Shown: piece by piece, positions 30,566 through 40,707 of the stretch
Layout of the letters: each line of letters starts with the position of its first letter
Numbering within the stretch: the stretch's first letter is position 1
Source: Clostridium sp. 'deep sea'
GTDB lineage: Bacteria > Bacillota > UBA994 > PWPR01
DNA length: 64,000 nucleotides
Assembly: GCF_014931565.1 (NCBI RefSeq)
Contig: NZ_CP063353.1
Span: forward strand, 2,108,001 to 2,172,000
Direction of reading: 5' to 3'
The notes under the pieces: model-generated
Database searches by the model: none
The model's input: only the letters and a program-made list of their open reading frames with translations
What the model was told of the DNA's origin: nothing
Translations under genes and position numbers: made by a program

Positions 30566-30602
30566 AAAAGAACGCGGGTAACCATAATCGGCTAACGCGT
30601 TC
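30566..30602 (-). terminator. Terminator of the YoaP-like gene
   Basis: Stem GAACGCG/CGCGTTC (30570-30602) with a 19-base interior and TTTT on the minus-strand side. It would end the transcript of the acetyltransferase gene before the uvrA promoter. Confidence 0.6.
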
Positions 30603-30688
30603 CTTTATTTATGTCTTAATTTGTTAATTCCTATTTCCGCTATTGAATACAGTTCAATAATTATGTAAAAGCCCAAAATACTAAATTT

Positions 30689-31441
30689 TTATTTTTTTAG
30701 TATTCTCTTTAAAGTTTTAACATCTAACAACAAGTTTACTGTCTCAAATTTACCTTTATAAAACACAGCCCAGTTATTAAAAACACAAGGTAACTGCTTT
30801 GCTTTTTGGAGCGTATCCACCTGAATTAAAGATACAGGAACGTTATTTATTTCACAATACTGTTTTATCATCTCGATATTTTGATAAACATATGGGCATT
30901 GCATATCATAATAAATTGTTAGTTCTTCACTTTCGATTTCTTGGTTTTTAACATTCTGTGCAAACCTTGGCTCTGATCCATCAAGAGACAGTGCCAGCAA
31001 CTCATATCCATAATCTGTAGTATCAACAACCTCAAAAGCAAACTTTTTTGCAAACGATTGGTTAGAAAGCCATGATTTTTGCCTTTTTGCTCCTAACATA
31101 CAAATGCCTGATTTACCCTTTTCTTTGGCATCAGCTATACAGTACTGCATCAGTGATTTTGCATATCCTTTTCCTTTGTAACTACCAGAAACCCATAAAC
31201 AATACACATAATAATAGTTATCACCAGTTATGGGAACCCAAGCAGTTTCTAGGGGAGCATATTCAATAAAAACTGTAGCTCTTGCATTTAACTTTCTAAA
31301 GACATGTCCTTCATTTAGTCGGTCAGCAAGCCATTGTCGCTTTGAGTCAATACCTTGATGAAACTTTTTGCTGCGAATAATGCAACATAAATGCTCATCA
31401 AAAAGGTTATCTGTTGTTAAGTTAATAAAATCATTACTCAT
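30689..31441 (-). CDS. GNAT acetyltransferase, YoaP-like
   Basis: About 250 residues. The N-terminal GNAT domain includes YCLWVSGSYKGKGYAKSL (acetyl-CoA binding V/L-x-x-x-x-x-G-x-G-x-A). The C-terminal domain (from about 175) is thioredoxin-like, with YYDMQCPYVYQNIEMI and VNLLLDVKTL, as in the YoaP family. Substrate unknown. The frame also opens at a GTG at 31453, but the ATG at 31441 has GTGAGGG at normal spacing. Confidence 0.85.
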   Translation of the reverse strand: MSNDFINLTTDNLFDEHLCCIIRSKKFHQGIDSKRQWLADRLNEGHVFRKLNARATVFIEYAPLETAWVPITGDNYYYVYCLWVSGSYKGKGYAKSLMQYCIADAKEKGKSGICMLGAKRQKSWLSNQSFAKKFAFEVVDTTDYGYELLALSLDGSEPRFAQNVKNQEIESEELTIYYDMQCPYVYQNIEMIKQYCEINNVPVSLIQVDTLQKAKQLPCVFNNWAVFYKGKFETVNLLLDVKTLKRILKK

Positions 31442-31514
31442 GTGTACCCTCACTTCAAACTGTGATTCTTCTTTTAGTATTTCACCTTATAAACTGAACA
31501 TAAAAAAAATCAAT

Positions 31515-31862
31515 TTAATCGAAAAACTTACCTTTATAAAAATTCTCATTACCAAGGTTTTTTGCTGTTAGTCTAAACCTAACACAGCCATCTGGACATA
31601 CAATATCCTTGCTGTATTTACTATTTCCGCCAACGTTCTCTAAATCTCCACCACTTCTAACAGCCTCCATAATTGGGTACATCATCATCATTACTTTGGA
31701 GCAGATACCCTGCCCATCTGCATTTACAGGACACCCATAGGTACAGGTATATTTATCTCCGATTTCTTCGCCGTTTCGACAATAACGCTCCGTGTGTTCA
31801 CTACGAAGAAATCCTACCACCTCAATTTCCCATTCGTATTCCTCATTATACCATTTTTTCAT
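31515..31862 (-). CDS. TIGR04076-like small protein
   Basis: 115 residues. The pattern (an N-terminal strand-rich EIEVVGFLRSEH, CPVNADGQGICSKVMMMMYPIMEAVRSGGDLE in the centre, and CPDGCVRFRL near the end) matches the TIGR04076 family of small proteins with conserved cysteines, function unknown. Here the cysteines C40, C44, C54, C89 and C93 might bind a metal. A plain ATG start; it lies between uvrB and the YoaP-like gene. Confidence 0.7.
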   Translation of the reverse strand: MKKWYNEEYEWEIEVVGFLRSEHTERYCRNGEEIGDKYTCTYGCPVNADGQGICSKVMMMMYPIMEAVRSGGDLENVGGNSKYSKDIVCPDGCVRFRLTAKNLGNENFYKGKFFD

Positions 31863-31988
31863 AATTAACCTCCAACTTTAGATTTTATCTAACACCTTAT
31901 ATCTTAGTACCAAAACAATTTGCAGTTGATCCGTTTTGGCTTTTTATCCTACTACTTATTTTTCAGAAGTCTCGTATCGTGCTTATTG

Positions 31989-33980
31989 TTATCTGAGTTT
32001 TTTTCTCTTCTTAATATCCCTAATTAAATCTCTAAGCTCCGAGGCTTTTTCAAACTCTAGTTCTTTAGCTGCCTGTAACATCTCTTGCTCTAAGTTCATT
32101 ATTAACTGTTTAGCATCCAAACGACTTAAGCGCTTTATGCTCTTAGTAGAAAGGTAATCAGCTTGCTCCTCTGCTACTTTTGAAACCTTTAACAAACCCC
32201 TTACTGACTTTTTAATTGTTTGAGGAGTGATATTATGCTCTTGATTGTAGTTAACCTGAATATTACGCCGACGATTAGTTTCATTAATTGCTCGTTCCAT
32301 TGAGCCAGTCATTCGATCGGCATACATTATAACCTTACCATTAGAGTTTCGGGCTGCCCTACCAATAGTTTGCACTAAGGAGGTCTCCGACCTTAAAAAG
32401 CCTTCTTTATCGGCATCTAATATTGTTACTAAAGAAACCTCTGGTATGTCTAGCCCCTCTCTTAAGAGGTTTATACCAATTAAAATGTCATAAGCACCAA
32501 CTCTTAAGTCTCTAATTAGCTCCATACGTTCAATAGCATCTATATCATGGTGGAGATATTTCACTCGTAAACCTTGCTCTTTAAAGTAGTCTGTTAAATC
32601 TTCAGCCATTCGTTTTGTGAGAGTTGTGACTAATACCCGTTCTTCTTTAGCAATAGTTTTTAGTATTTCACTATATAAATCATCTATTTGACCATCAATT
32701 GGTCGAACCTCTATCATAGGATCAATTAATCCTGTTGGTCTAATTATTTGCTCTACAAGTTTTTGCTTTTTCTCTAATTCATAAGGCCCCGGTGTGGCTG
32801 ATACATAAATGACTTGTTTTAGTCTTTCCACCAACTCTTCAAATTTTAATGGCCTATTGTCTACAGCACTTGGCAACCTAAAGCCATGGTCTACTAGAGT
32901 CATTTTACGTGATCTGTCTCCAAAGTACATACCCCTTGCTTGCGGCATAGACACATGAGACTCATCAACTACCATTAAAAAATCATCAGGAAAATAGTCT
33001 ATAAGTGTATAAGAAGGATCACCCTCTTTTCGACCATCTAAATGGCGTGAGTAGTTCTCTATACCTTTGCAAAAACCTAGCTCTCTTATCATCTCTAAAT
33101 CATAGCGAGTTCTTTGCTCGAGTCTTTGTGCCTCTAACAACTTGCCAGCATCTCTCATATTTTTAAGCTGCACTTCTAATTCTGCCTCTATATCAATAGC
33201 AGCACGCTCTATATTTTCTTCGGAGGTTACAAAGTGAGACTTAGGGTAAATGGCAACGTGATTACGGTCTGCCATTATTTCACCTGTTAGGCTATTAATT
33301 TCGGTTATACGCTCTATTTCATCACCCCAAAACTCTACTCTAATAGCTATTTCGTTATTAGAAGCAGGAAAAACCTCTAAAATATCGCCCCGTACTCTAA
33401 AGGTACCACGCTGAAAATTCATATCGTTTCTAGTATATTGAATGTCTACCAAATGACGCAATATTTCATCTCTACTGCGTACCATACCAGGCCTTAAAGA
33501 CAAGGCTAATTTATAATAGTACTCGGGGGAACCAAGACCGTAAATGCATGATATTGAGGCTACAATAATTACATCTCTTCGCTCAGATAATGCAGAGGTG
33601 GCTGAGTGACGAAGTTTATCTATTTCATCGTTAATTGAGGCATCTTTTTCAATATAGGTATCAGTGCTAGGAACATAGGCCTCTGGCTGATAATAATCAT
33701 AATAACTAACAAAATACTCTACCGCATTATTAGGAAAAAACTCTTTAAATTCACTACATAGTTGAGCGGCTAGGGTTTTATTATGAGCTAAAACCAAGGT
33801 TGGTCTCTGAACTTTTTCTATTACATTTGCTATAGTATAAGTTTTACCTGAGCCTGTTACACCCAATAAAACCTGATGTTTTAAACCATCATTTAGGCCA
33901 TTTGCTAACTCATTAATGGCATTTGGTTGATCTCCTTTAGGTGTATACTGCGAAACCAACTTAAATTTATTCTCACTCAT
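31989..33980 (-). CDS. uvrB: UvrABC excinuclease subunit B
   Basis: Damage-verifying helicase-like ATPase, 663 residues, full length. P-loop [10 protein letters not shown] (about 39-48), the beta-hairpin region [21 protein letters not shown] (about 92-112) that clamps DNA, helicase motifs DESHV and [15 protein letters not shown], and a C-terminal UVR motif for UvrC ([18 protein letters not shown]). First gene of the SOS-controlled uvr group; its promoter carries a LexA-like palindrome. Confidence 0.98.
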   Translation of the reverse strand: MSENKFKLVSQYTPKGDQPNAINELANGLNDGLKHQVLLGVTGSGKTYTIANVIEKVQRPTLVLAHNKTLAAQLCSEFKEFFPNNAVEYFVSYYDYYQPEAYVPSTDTYIEKDASINDEIDKLRHSATSALSERRDVIIVASISCIYGLGSPEYYYKLALSLRPGMVRSRDEILRHLVDIQYTRNDMNFQRGTFRVRGDILEVFPASNNEIAIRVEFWGDEIERITEINSLTGEIMADRNHVAIYPKSHFVTSEENIERAAIDIEAELEVQLKNMRDAGKLLEAQRLEQRTRYDLEMIRELGFCKGIENYSRHLDGRKEGDPSYTLIDYFPDDFLMVVDESHVSMPQARGMYFGDRSRKMTLVDHGFRLPSAVDNRPLKFEELVERLKQVIYVSATPGPYELEKKQKLVEQIIRPTGLIDPMIEVRPIDGQIDDLYSEILKTIAKEERVLVTTLTKRMAEDLTDYFKEQGLRVKYLHHDIDAIERMELIRDLRVGAYDILIGINLLREGLDIPEVSLVTILDADKEGFLRSETSLVQTIGRAARNSNGKVIMYADRMTGSMERAINETNRRRNIQVNYNQEHNITPQTIKKSVRGLLKVSKVAEEQADYLSTKSIKRLSRLDAKQLIMNLEQEMLQAAKELEFEKASELRDLIRDIKKRKKLR

Positions 33981-34086
33981 ATAATCCCCTCCTGCTCCAT
34001 TTACTATATTAAGTATATCAAAAAACTACAAAAATCTTTTACTGCTACACAAATACATGTTTAACCTCACATGCTATAGTCTTTTG

Positions 34087-34115
34087 ACTATACACAAACT
34101 AGTGTTTGCTGTCAA
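34087..34115 (-). promoter_or_regulatory. uvrB promoter with LexA-like box
   Basis: Minus-strand promoter TTGACA (34115-34110), exactly 17 bases, TATAGT (34092-34087). The spacer contains CAAACTAGTGTTTG (34095-34108), a 5+4+5 palindrome with the LexA/DinR geometry and two symmetrical changes from CGAAC-N4-GTTCG. Binding here would exclude RNA polymerase. Confidence 0.7.
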
Positions 34116-34181
34116 GTATTATATCCAATGTGTTTTATAGTAAAATTTTTAAGCTTTAAAGAGTTAGGTAAATTACTTTAA

Positions 34182-34230
34182 ATAAAATAATAGCCTAAAA
34201 TCCACAAGCATTATTGTAAATTTTAGGCTA
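34182..34230 (-). terminator. Terminator of ftsE-ftsX-envC operon
   Basis: Stem TAGCCTAAAA/TTTTAGGCTA (34191-34230) with a 20-base loop, followed on the minus strand by TTATTTTATT. It stands 38 bases after the M23 peptidase gene. Confidence 0.75.
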
Positions 34231-34268
34231 TATATGTTTATGTTAATCTTAATTTTTACTAGTTTGAA

Positions 34269-35402
34269 TTATCTCTTTTTAACATAATTCATAGGATTTG
34301 ATGGTGTTCCATTGTTTCTTATCTCAAAGTGTAAATGTGGACCAGTACTTAAACCTGTTATACCACACTTAGAAATAAGTTGTCCCTTTGATACAACTTG
34401 TCCTTTTTTAACTAAGAGCTTGCTGTTATGGGCGTATAATGAAGATTTTCCATTACCATGGTTAATTACTACTGCTAAACCGTAGTTTCCGTAACTACCT
34501 GAGTGAACTACTGTGCCACCATCAGAAGCATAAATATTTTTCCCATAGCCAATTCCAATATCAATACCTCTGTGGAAGCTTCTTTTACCTGTAACAGGGT
34601 GATTTCTGTAACCAAATGGCGAAGTAACCCATGTTGTACCAGGAGTTGGCCAAGTAAACTTACCAGTACCAACTGAGCTTGGTTCTCCCATGGCTTGTAG
34701 CTCTTTTTCTAACTTTTTAGAGGTCTCTTCTAAATCGTTAAGAGCTTTTTCAAATTCTTTCTTATCTTCTTTTAAAGACTTCATTAAGGCATTACGTTGA
34801 GCAGAACGAGTTTGATACTCGGTTCTACGGCACTCAACTGTTTCTCTTTGTAATTCCATAGCCTGCTTAGCTTCTTCTAAACTCTTTTTTTCTGCTTCTA
34901 GCTGCACTCGTTTATCGCTTATCTCTTTTATTAACTCTCTATCTACAGTGATAAGTTTACGCATCATAGTGTATCTGCTTAAAAAGTCAGCTAAACTTTC
35001 TGATTTAAACAATATTGAAACATAACTTAAAGAACTATATTTATAAATTGCTTGTACACGGCCACCCAATAAATCTTCACGTTCTTTTAAATTCTCTAAT
35101 TCTTGGTCTAATGCTTGCTCGCTATTTGATATTGAAGTTTCTAATTCAACTATTTTTTCTTCTAAAACATTTATTTTGCGTTCAGTTTCGGTTATTTGAC
35201 TATTTAATTTTTTAAGCTGATAAGCAGTTGCTTTTTGTTTATTGTCATTTGCATCAATTTTATCTTTAAGACTTGATAAGTCATTTTTTGCATCCATTAA
35301 TTCCTTTTGTAATTGCCCTGCATCTTTAGCCTCTGTTATGGTAACTTGCATGACTAATAATACTACTATTAAAATTACTGACAACTTTTTTAGTTTACCC
35401 AT
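34269..35402 (-). CDS. EnvC/PcsB-like M23 murein hydrolase
   Basis: 377 residues. A signal peptide (about 1-25) leads to a long coiled coil (about 28-225, many E/K/Q heptads), then a LytM/M23 domain: the zinc motif HRGIDIG (H and D ligands) near 278-284, YAHNSKL, and HLHFEIRNNG near 355-364. All zinc ligands appear present, so it may be catalytic. Position right after ftsX agrees with the role of coiled-coil hydrolases or activators driven by FtsEX during division or spore formation. Confidence 0.9.
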   Translation of the reverse strand: MGKLKKLSVILIVVLLVMQVTITEAKDAGQLQKELMDAKNDLSSLKDKIDANDNKQKATAYQLKKLNSQITETERKINVLEEKIVELETSISNSEQALDQELENLKEREDLLGGRVQAIYKYSSLSYVSILFKSESLADFLSRYTMMRKLITVDRELIKEISDKRVQLEAEKKSLEEAKQAMELQRETVECRRTEYQTRSAQRNALMKSLKEDKKEFEKALNDLEETSKKLEKELQAMGEPSSVGTGKFTWPTPGTTWVTSPFGYRNHPVTGKRSFHRGIDIGIGYGKNIYASDGGTVVHSGSYGNYGLAVVINHGNGKSSLYAHNSKLLVKKGQVVSKGQLISKCGITGLSTGPHLHFEIRNNGTPSNPMNYVKKR

Positions 35403-35430
35403 TCTATTATTCCTTTCGTTTTATTAGTCA

Positions 35431-36315
35431 CTAAAGTTTAAGAAACTTTCTCATTGATATTGTACTACCAAAGATACCTAAGAATGATCCCCCAATTGCT
35501 AAAAATACCCAAAGTTGAGTGTTGATTGTAGCTGTTGGCACAACCTGAACATACTGTATAAGCCCTGAAAACCACAAGGAAAACTGCTTATAAGCATAAA
35601 CCAAGATGCCTCCTGCAACTAAAGAGCCAAACAAGCCAATGAGCCAGCCCTCTAAAATAAATGGCCATCTAATATACCAATTTGTAGCACCAACATATCG
35701 CATAATGGTTATTTCATCACTTCTCATTAATACGGTTAATCTTATTGTATTAAAGATTACAAAAGTCGAAGCTACAGCTACAGCTATGGCTAAGCCTATA
35801 CCTATCATTCTTATTACATTTGTAACATTGATTATATCTGCGATATACTCTTTACCGTATACGATATCTTTAATGCCTTTAAATTCTTTAAGCGCTTCTG
35901 CAACTATAGATATTTGGGCTGAATCTTTAACAGTTATATCGTAGACATCCGGAATCATTTCATATAAATCTAAACCATCTAAAACCTCGGAATTATCACC
36001 AAATTGCCGTTTAAGTAGATTAATCCCAGCATCTTTATCTACATATATTACTTCATTAACCATTGGATGTATTCTTATGCGTTCTTCCAGCAAAGCCTTA
36101 CTATCTAAAGCTATTCCATCTTCTAAAAATATTTTTATCACAAGTTCAGACTCTACTTGATCCACAAAGCAGTTCACATTAGAGATTAATAACACAACTG
36201 TACCAGCAATTAGCAAACAAACCATTACCGTTGAAATAGCCGCCGTCGACATCCAGCTATTTCTAATTAGGTTTCTAAATGCCGTTTTAAGATGATTACC
36301 CATTTTGTAAAACAC
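35431..36315 (-). CDS. ftsX: Cell division ABC permease FtsX
   Basis: Membrane partner of FtsE, about 295 residues: one N-terminal helix (about 18-42), a large extracellular loop with [15 protein letters not shown] and EMIPDVYDI, then three C-terminal helices. It transmits ATPase movement to a murein hydrolase outside. Several starts are possible upstream; the GTG at 36315 lies 8 bases from AGGAGG and overlaps the end of ftsE, so it is preferred over an ATG at 36348 without such a site. Confidence 0.93.
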   Translation of the reverse strand: MFYKMGNHLKTAFRNLIRNSWMSTAAISTVMVCLLIAGTVVLLISNVNCFVDQVESELVIKIFLEDGIALDSKALLEERIRIHPMVNEVIYVDKDAGINLLKRQFGDNSEVLDGLDLYEMIPDVYDITVKDSAQISIVAEALKEFKGIKDIVYGKEYIADIINVTNVIRMIGIGLAIAVAVASTFVIFNTIRLTVLMRSDEITIMRYVGATNWYIRWPFILEGWLIGLFGSLVAGGILVYAYKQFSLWFSGLIQYVQVVPTATINTQLWVFLAIGGSFLGIFGSTISMRKFLKL

Positions 36316-36991
36316 TGCTGTATCCTCCTCTAGCATCATCTCTAACAAGTCGACCTTTATTAATCATAATTACTCTTCGTTGCATTTTATTCACAATATC
36401 TTTATCATGCGTTGCCATCACTACTGTTGTTCCTGCATTATTTATGCGTGAAAATAAGCTCATAACAGACCTAGTCATATCTGGGTCTAGATTTCCAGTA
36501 GGTTCATCAGCCAAAATTAGCAAAGGCCAGTTGGCTATTGCTCTACCAATAGCTGTACGCTGTTGCTCACCACCAGAAAGCTGTTTTGGATAAGCAGATT
36601 TTCGATGAGTCATTTCAATTATCTTTAATACCTCATCGACCCTTTTATTTACCTTATCTTTTGGTAACCCAATAACCTGTAAGGAATAGGCAATGTTATC
36701 AAACACAGATAAGTTAGGGAGCAGTTTAAAATCCTGAAACACTATCCCCATTTTTCTTCTTATATAAGGAATTTTTCTTAATCTTAAGCGAGAGGTATCG
36801 GTACCATTAAAATAAATAGAACCAGTAGTAGGCCTCTCTTCACAGGATATTAATCTAAGAAGTGTAGATTTACCTGCACCATTTGGTCCAACTAAAAATA
36901 CAAAATCTCCTTTTTTAATATTCATACTAAGATCATCAATCGCTTTAACATTTTTAGAATATGATTTCTCTACATTTTTAAATACAAGCAC
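36296..36991 (-). CDS. ftsE: Cell division ABC ATPase FtsE
   Basis: 231 residues. P-loop GPNGAGKST (35-43), signature LSGGEQQR (about 139-146), Walker [13 protein letters not shown]. Together with FtsX it forms the membrane complex that controls peptidoglycan hydrolases at the septum or along the wall. It has normal length and ends inside ftsX, so the two are translationally linked. Confidence 0.96.
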   Translation of the reverse strand: MLVFKNVEKSYSKNVKAIDDLSMNIKKGDFVFLVGPNGAGKSTLLRLISCEERPTTGSIYFNGTDTSRLRLRKIPYIRRKMGIVFQDFKLLPNLSVFDNIAYSLQVIGLPKDKVNKRVDEVLKIIEMTHRKSAYPKQLSGGEQQRTAIGRAIANWPLLILADEPTGNLDPDMTRSVMSLFSRINNAGTTVVMATHDKDIVNKMQRRVIMINKGRLVRDDARGGYSSVLQNG

Positions 36992-37253
36992 TTTTAACCC
37001 TCCGGCTTAAATCTTAGTTGATAACATTATTCTTAATAAGCAAAATAAAATTTACAAAACAGTTATTGATAAACCACAAATAAACAAATCAAAGCTTAAA
37101 TTGACTTGCTTATTATTTGCTTAGCGAAATATAGAACATCTAGTAATATTTTATCAAAATATGTCTACTTATAATTTAATGGTTTAAAGCAAATTTAGCA
37201 AGTAAAATTTAGGCTTTGTTATCAAATTTTAATATATAAACTCAAAAACAATC
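36992..37253. other. Intergenic region upstream of ftsE
   Basis: Part of a 361-base gap. AT-rich, with no supported gene or RNA. The ftsE promoter should lie here, but I cannot fix a -35/-10 pair with confidence. Confidence 0.4.
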
Positions 37254-37296
37254 AAAAAAAATGTTAAGCAACCCTTAGACCTAGGCACTTAACATT
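37254..37296 (-). terminator. Terminator of the creatininase-like gene
   Basis: Stem AATGTTAAG/CTTAACATT (37260-37296) followed on the minus strand by seven T. Confidence 0.8.
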
Positions 37297-37352
37297 TTGT
37301 TCGACTTATTTTTACTTTTTTTGTTATTTTAATTTAGTTGTAAAATTTACAA

Positions 37353-38075
37353 TTATTCTTTAAAAAATTTACCTATCATAAAGCTTTGTAATAAATCAAT
37401 TATATTTTTAGTTACCACAGCTAGTATTTTTTGTCCCTTTTCAGCACTGGCTTTAGTTGCATCCCCCGTTATTGCATTCTCCATACTTTTATAAGCCAAG
37501 TCAGCAGTGTATATTTTACCAATTGTTTCATTTTTGTTTGTTGGCGCATATTGCATGTCAACAAACTCTGGGGTAATTGCTAACATTACAGATGTCTCAT
37601 CCTCACCTGCATGTCCACGGCTTTCACATATCTCTAATATATCCGACATATAATCAGACCACCAATTAACAACAAGCACGTTTGCACCATGGTCTGCCAT
37701 ATGTTGAGCAGCTATCCTTAATGCAGGACCATTACCACCGTGCCCGTTTAATAGTACAATATTATCGATTCCCCATGTTAAAAATCCATTTCCTATTTCC
37801 TCTATATAACAAGCCATTGTTTCATTACTTATATTAACAGTACCAGGAAAAACACCTAAACCCCAAGAGCTACCATAATTAACTGTAGGTGCTACAAAAA
37901 TTTTATCATCTAATTCATTGTTGATATTTTCAACTAATTTATTAGGTATTATAAAATCAGTTCCTAACGGACAATGTGGTCCATGAGCCTCAAAGGTACC
38001 AATAGGTATTATAACGGTATTGACCGTTTCTTGAAATTTAATAAATTTATGCATATTTAAAGTTGATAAGAACAT
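37353..38075 (-). CDS. Creatininase-family amidohydrolase
   Basis: 240 residues. Metal-ligand motifs typical of the family are seen: EAHGPHCPLGTD (28-39), NGHGGN (about 115-120) and GHAGEDETS (about 152-160). Known members hydrolyse creatinine or cyclic amides, or act in flavin and mycofactocin pathways; no cofactor pathway is encoded nearby, so the substrate is open. The gene stands alone and divergent from rnjA. Confidence 0.88.
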   Translation of the reverse strand: MFLSTLNMHKFIKFQETVNTVIIPIGTFEAHGPHCPLGTDFIIPNKLVENINNELDDKIFVAPTVNYGSSWGLGVFPGTVNISNETMACYIEEIGNGFLTWGIDNIVLLNGHGGNGPALRIAAQHMADHGANVLVVNWWSDYMSDILEICESRGHAGEDETSVMLAITPEFVDMQYAPTNKNETIGKIYTADLAYKSMENAITGDATKASAEKGQKILAVVTKNIIDLLQSFMIGKFFKE

Positions 38076-38162
38076 TGTATTGCCTCCTATTCATATAATT
38101 TAGTAGCTATACTTCTAGCCAAAGTGGTAAATTCCTTCGTACTGTACGTAGATACTTGCTTA

Positions 38163-38239
38163 TGATATACTGTATGCAATGTATTAAAGGATACGGGTTA
38201 TATTTCATTTTCCGGTAAGCAGTACTTACCGGCTTTTTT
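38163..38239 (+). promoter_or_regulatory. rnjA leader: extended -10 and terminator
   Basis: An extended -10 element TG-A-TATACT is at 38163-38171. About 40 bases later CCGGTAAG/CTTACCGG (38212-38232) with six T (38234-38239) makes a full intrinsic terminator, 118 bases before rnjA. The layout suggests either a 60-base RNA of its own or premature termination controlling RNase J. A 61-codon frame on the other strand here has no support. Confidence 0.55.
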
Positions 38240-38356
38240 GATATGGACAATTTTTTGTCTACCAAAATATATCTTTTAAATTTTTTAATCAATAGTTAGA
38301 AATAGGGTTATGCTAAAGAAGAAAGAGCAACCCTAACAAGAATTAGGAGAAAATAT

Positions 38357-40018
38357 ATGAATAGTAAAAATAACATTTTATTTATTCCATTAGGTGGAGT
38401 AAATGAAATAGGAAAAAATATGTATGCCCTTCGATATCAAGATGATATTATCGTTATCGATGCGGGTATCATGTTTCCTGACGATGAATTATTAGGAATA
38501 GACTATGTTATTCCCGACATGACGTATTTAATAGAAAATCGTAATTTAGTGAAAGCCATATTTTTAACCCATGGACATGAAGATCATATAGGAGCTATTT
38601 CTTATTTATTACAAGAAATTAATGTTCCTGTTTATGGAACAAAACTGACCCTAGGTTTAGTTGAATGTAAGCTAAAGGATTACGATATTACAAACTATAC
38701 CTTAAATGTTGTTGAAATTGGCGATGTTATTGGAGCAGGATCTTTTGCAATTGAGTTTATTCGTGTTAATCACAGTATTCCAGATGGTGCTGCCTTAGCC
38801 ATAAATACCCCTGCTGGTATTATTCTACACACAGGTGACTTTAAATTTGATCAAACCCCTGTAGACGGCAATGTTACAGACTATCATCGACTAGCAGACT
38901 ATGGAGACACAGGAGTATTGGCCTTGTTTTGTGATGTAACAAACGCTATTCATTCTGGTTATACTCCATCCGAAAAAGTAGTGGGTGATGTTCTTGATAA
39001 TATTATTAGAAATACTACAAATAGAATAATAATGGCTACCTTTGCTTCTAATATTCATAGAATACAGCAAATATTTCAACTAGCTCATAAACACGATCGT
39101 AAAGTTGCTGTTATTGGCAGAAGCATGGTTAATAATGTAAGGATATCAAACGAATTAGGCTACTTAGATATTCCCCCTAATACCTATATTGAAACTGAGG
39201 ATACAGATTTATATCCACCAGAAAAAATACTAATCATTTCAACAGGTAGTCAAGGTGAGCCTTTAGCGGCACTTACTAGAATGGCCTTTAATAGACATGC
39301 TCAAATAAAAATTGGAACTCACGACACAGTAATTATGTCAAGCAGCCCTATTCCAGGCAACGAAAAACTAGTTAATAGAATCATTAATGCTTTAACATAT
39401 AATGGAGCCACCGTTATTACTACAAGAGATGCTCAGGTACATGTATCTGGTCACGCCAGTGCTGAGGAGCTAAAAATGATGTTACACTTGGTAAAGCCCA
39501 AGTATGTAATACCGTTTCATGGCGAATATCAGCATAAAAATGCCTATAGACTAATTGCAACTAGTTTAGGTATTGATCCAAATAATATTTTTATGCTCAA
39601 TAATGGCGATGTATTAGTAATGAACGAAAAAGAAGCATTAGTATCAGATACTGTTGAATCAGGTAGAATTTTAATAGATGGAAGAGGCATTGGGGATGTT
39701 GGTAAAGTTGTATTAAGAGATCGCCATATGTTAGCTCAATATGGAGTACTAACATCTGTAGTTGCAATTAATAAACAATCTCGACAAATTTTAAGTGGTC
39801 CAACAATAGTTACTCGTGGGTTTGTATATGTTAAAGAATCAGAAGATTTACTTGATGAGGCAGCTCATAAGGTGCGTCTAGCTCTGGAAGATCAGCTAGC
39901 CTCGGGCATAACTGATTGGGCGCCACTAAAAAATAGAATGAGACAGGTATTACAAAACTATTTATATGAGCAAACAGGAAGAAGACCAATGATTTTACCA
40001 ATAATTATGGAAATATAA
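38357..40018 (+). CDS. rnjA: Ribonuclease J
   Basis: 553 residues. A metallo-beta-lactamase/beta-CASP nuclease with motif HGHEDH (H72, H74, D76, H77), DAGIMFPD at the start, HTGDFKFD, and a C-terminal J domain. It degrades and matures RNA by 5'-3' exo- and endonuclease action, at the core of RNA turnover in Bacillota. AGGAG lies 8 bases before the ATG. Which paralogue (J1 or J2) cannot be settled from one copy. Confidence 0.95.
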   Translation: MNSKNNILFIPLGGVNEIGKNMYALRYQDDIIVIDAGIMFPDDELLGIDYVIPDMTYLIENRNLVKAIFLTHGHEDHIGAISYLLQEINVPVYGTKLTLGLVECKLKDYDITNYTLNVVEIGDVIGAGSFAIEFIRVNHSIPDGAALAINTPAGIILHTGDFKFDQTPVDGNVTDYHRLADYGDTGVLALFCDVTNAIHSGYTPSEKVVGDVLDNIIRNTTNRIIMATFASNIHRIQQIFQLAHKHDRKVAVIGRSMVNNVRISNELGYLDIPPNTYIETEDTDLYPPEKILIISTGSQGEPLAALTRMAFNRHAQIKIGTHDTVIMSSSPIPGNEKLVNRIINALTYNGATVITTRDAQVHVSGHASAEELKMMLHLVKPKYVIPFHGEYQHKNAYRLIATSLGIDPNNIFMLNNGDVLVMNEKEALVSDTVESGRILIDGRGIGDVGKVVLRDRHMLAQYGVLTSVVAINKQSRQILSGPTIVTRGFVYVKESEDLLDEAAHKVRLALEDQLASGITDWAPLKNRMRQVLQNYLYEQTGRRPMILPIIMEI

Positions 40019-40024
40019 CTTTTA

Positions 40025-40057
40025 AATGGGCTTTCACTACAGTGAAAGCCCATTTTT
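40025..40057 (+). terminator. rnjA terminator
   Basis: Stem AATGGGCTTTCACT/AGTGAAAGCCCATT (40025-40054) followed by TTTTTT. Confidence 0.92.
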
Positions 40058-40211
40058 TACTTTAATATTTATTTGACTATGACGTAAATAAATATTATTA
40101 TATTAATAGAATAATATATTCGATTTAAATTGAATATATTAATAACAGGAATATTGTTTTAGTAAGCAGTTATAAAATTCTTAATAAAATTAAGTTTGGA
40201 GCGTGTAATTG

Positions 40212-40631
40212 ATGAAAGCAAAACCATGTATTTTATTTGTAATTTTAGTTATTTGTAGTCAATTAGTCTTTTTACTATTTTCTAATGTTATTAAAGTACC
40301 CTATATTTTAAACTGTCTTTTTCAAGTATTTGCTATATTTTTTATAGGAGATTTTATAGGTAAGTATATTTTTAAACTTCCATTGTTTAATTACTCAAAT
40401 CCTTTAACCTACTTACACGATAGAATAATTGGATCTATAGGATTTTTATTTGTATTGTGTGTTTTATGGGGTGTTTTGATAGCTTATAATAATTTTTGGG
40501 GTTATAAATATGCAATTTTAGAGCCAATTGTCAAGGGTGGTTTAATACCAACCATTTATTACATGTTAGTTAATATGAATTATCTTAGTAAAAGTGATAG
40601 AGCAAAAAAACTTTTAAAACGTAAGCTATAA
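40212..40631 (+). CDS. Small integral membrane protein
   Basis: 139 residues with four membrane helices and a basic C terminus (DRAKKLLKRKL). No family recognised. Its ATG has TTTGGAG about 10 bases upstream; a TTG immediately before it (40209) has better spacing, so the start is ambiguous by one codon. Stand-alone gene, convergent with the TPR gene. Confidence 0.65.
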   Translation: MKAKPCILFVILVICSQLVFLLFSNVIKVPYILNCLFQVFAIFFIGDFIGKYIFKLPLFNYSNPLTYLHDRIIGSIGFLFVLCVLWGVLIAYNNFWGYKYAILEPIVKGGLIPTIYYMLVNMNYLSKSDRAKKLLKRKL

Positions 40632-40641
40632 GATTTTATAT

Positions 40642-40679
40642 AAAAAAGAAGGTGAATCACAAGTTTTATGTGTTTCACC
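40642..40679 (-). terminator. Terminator of the TPR gene
   Basis: Stem GGTGAATCACA/TGTGTTTCACC (one mismatch) at 40651-40679; six T follow on the minus strand (40647-40642). Confidence 0.75.
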
Positions 40680-40707
40680 CTCTATAATTCTCTTTTATAT
40701 AGAAAAT

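Noticed and set aside
31905-31950. Terminator CCAAAAC/GTTTTGG with T run on the plus strand
   Set aside because: Orientation does not suit any gene; both neighbours are on the minus strand.
38107-38292. 61-codon minus-strand frame upstream of rnjA
   Set aside because: No RBS, basic low-complexity translation, and the sequence is occupied by the rnjA promoter and terminator hairpin.
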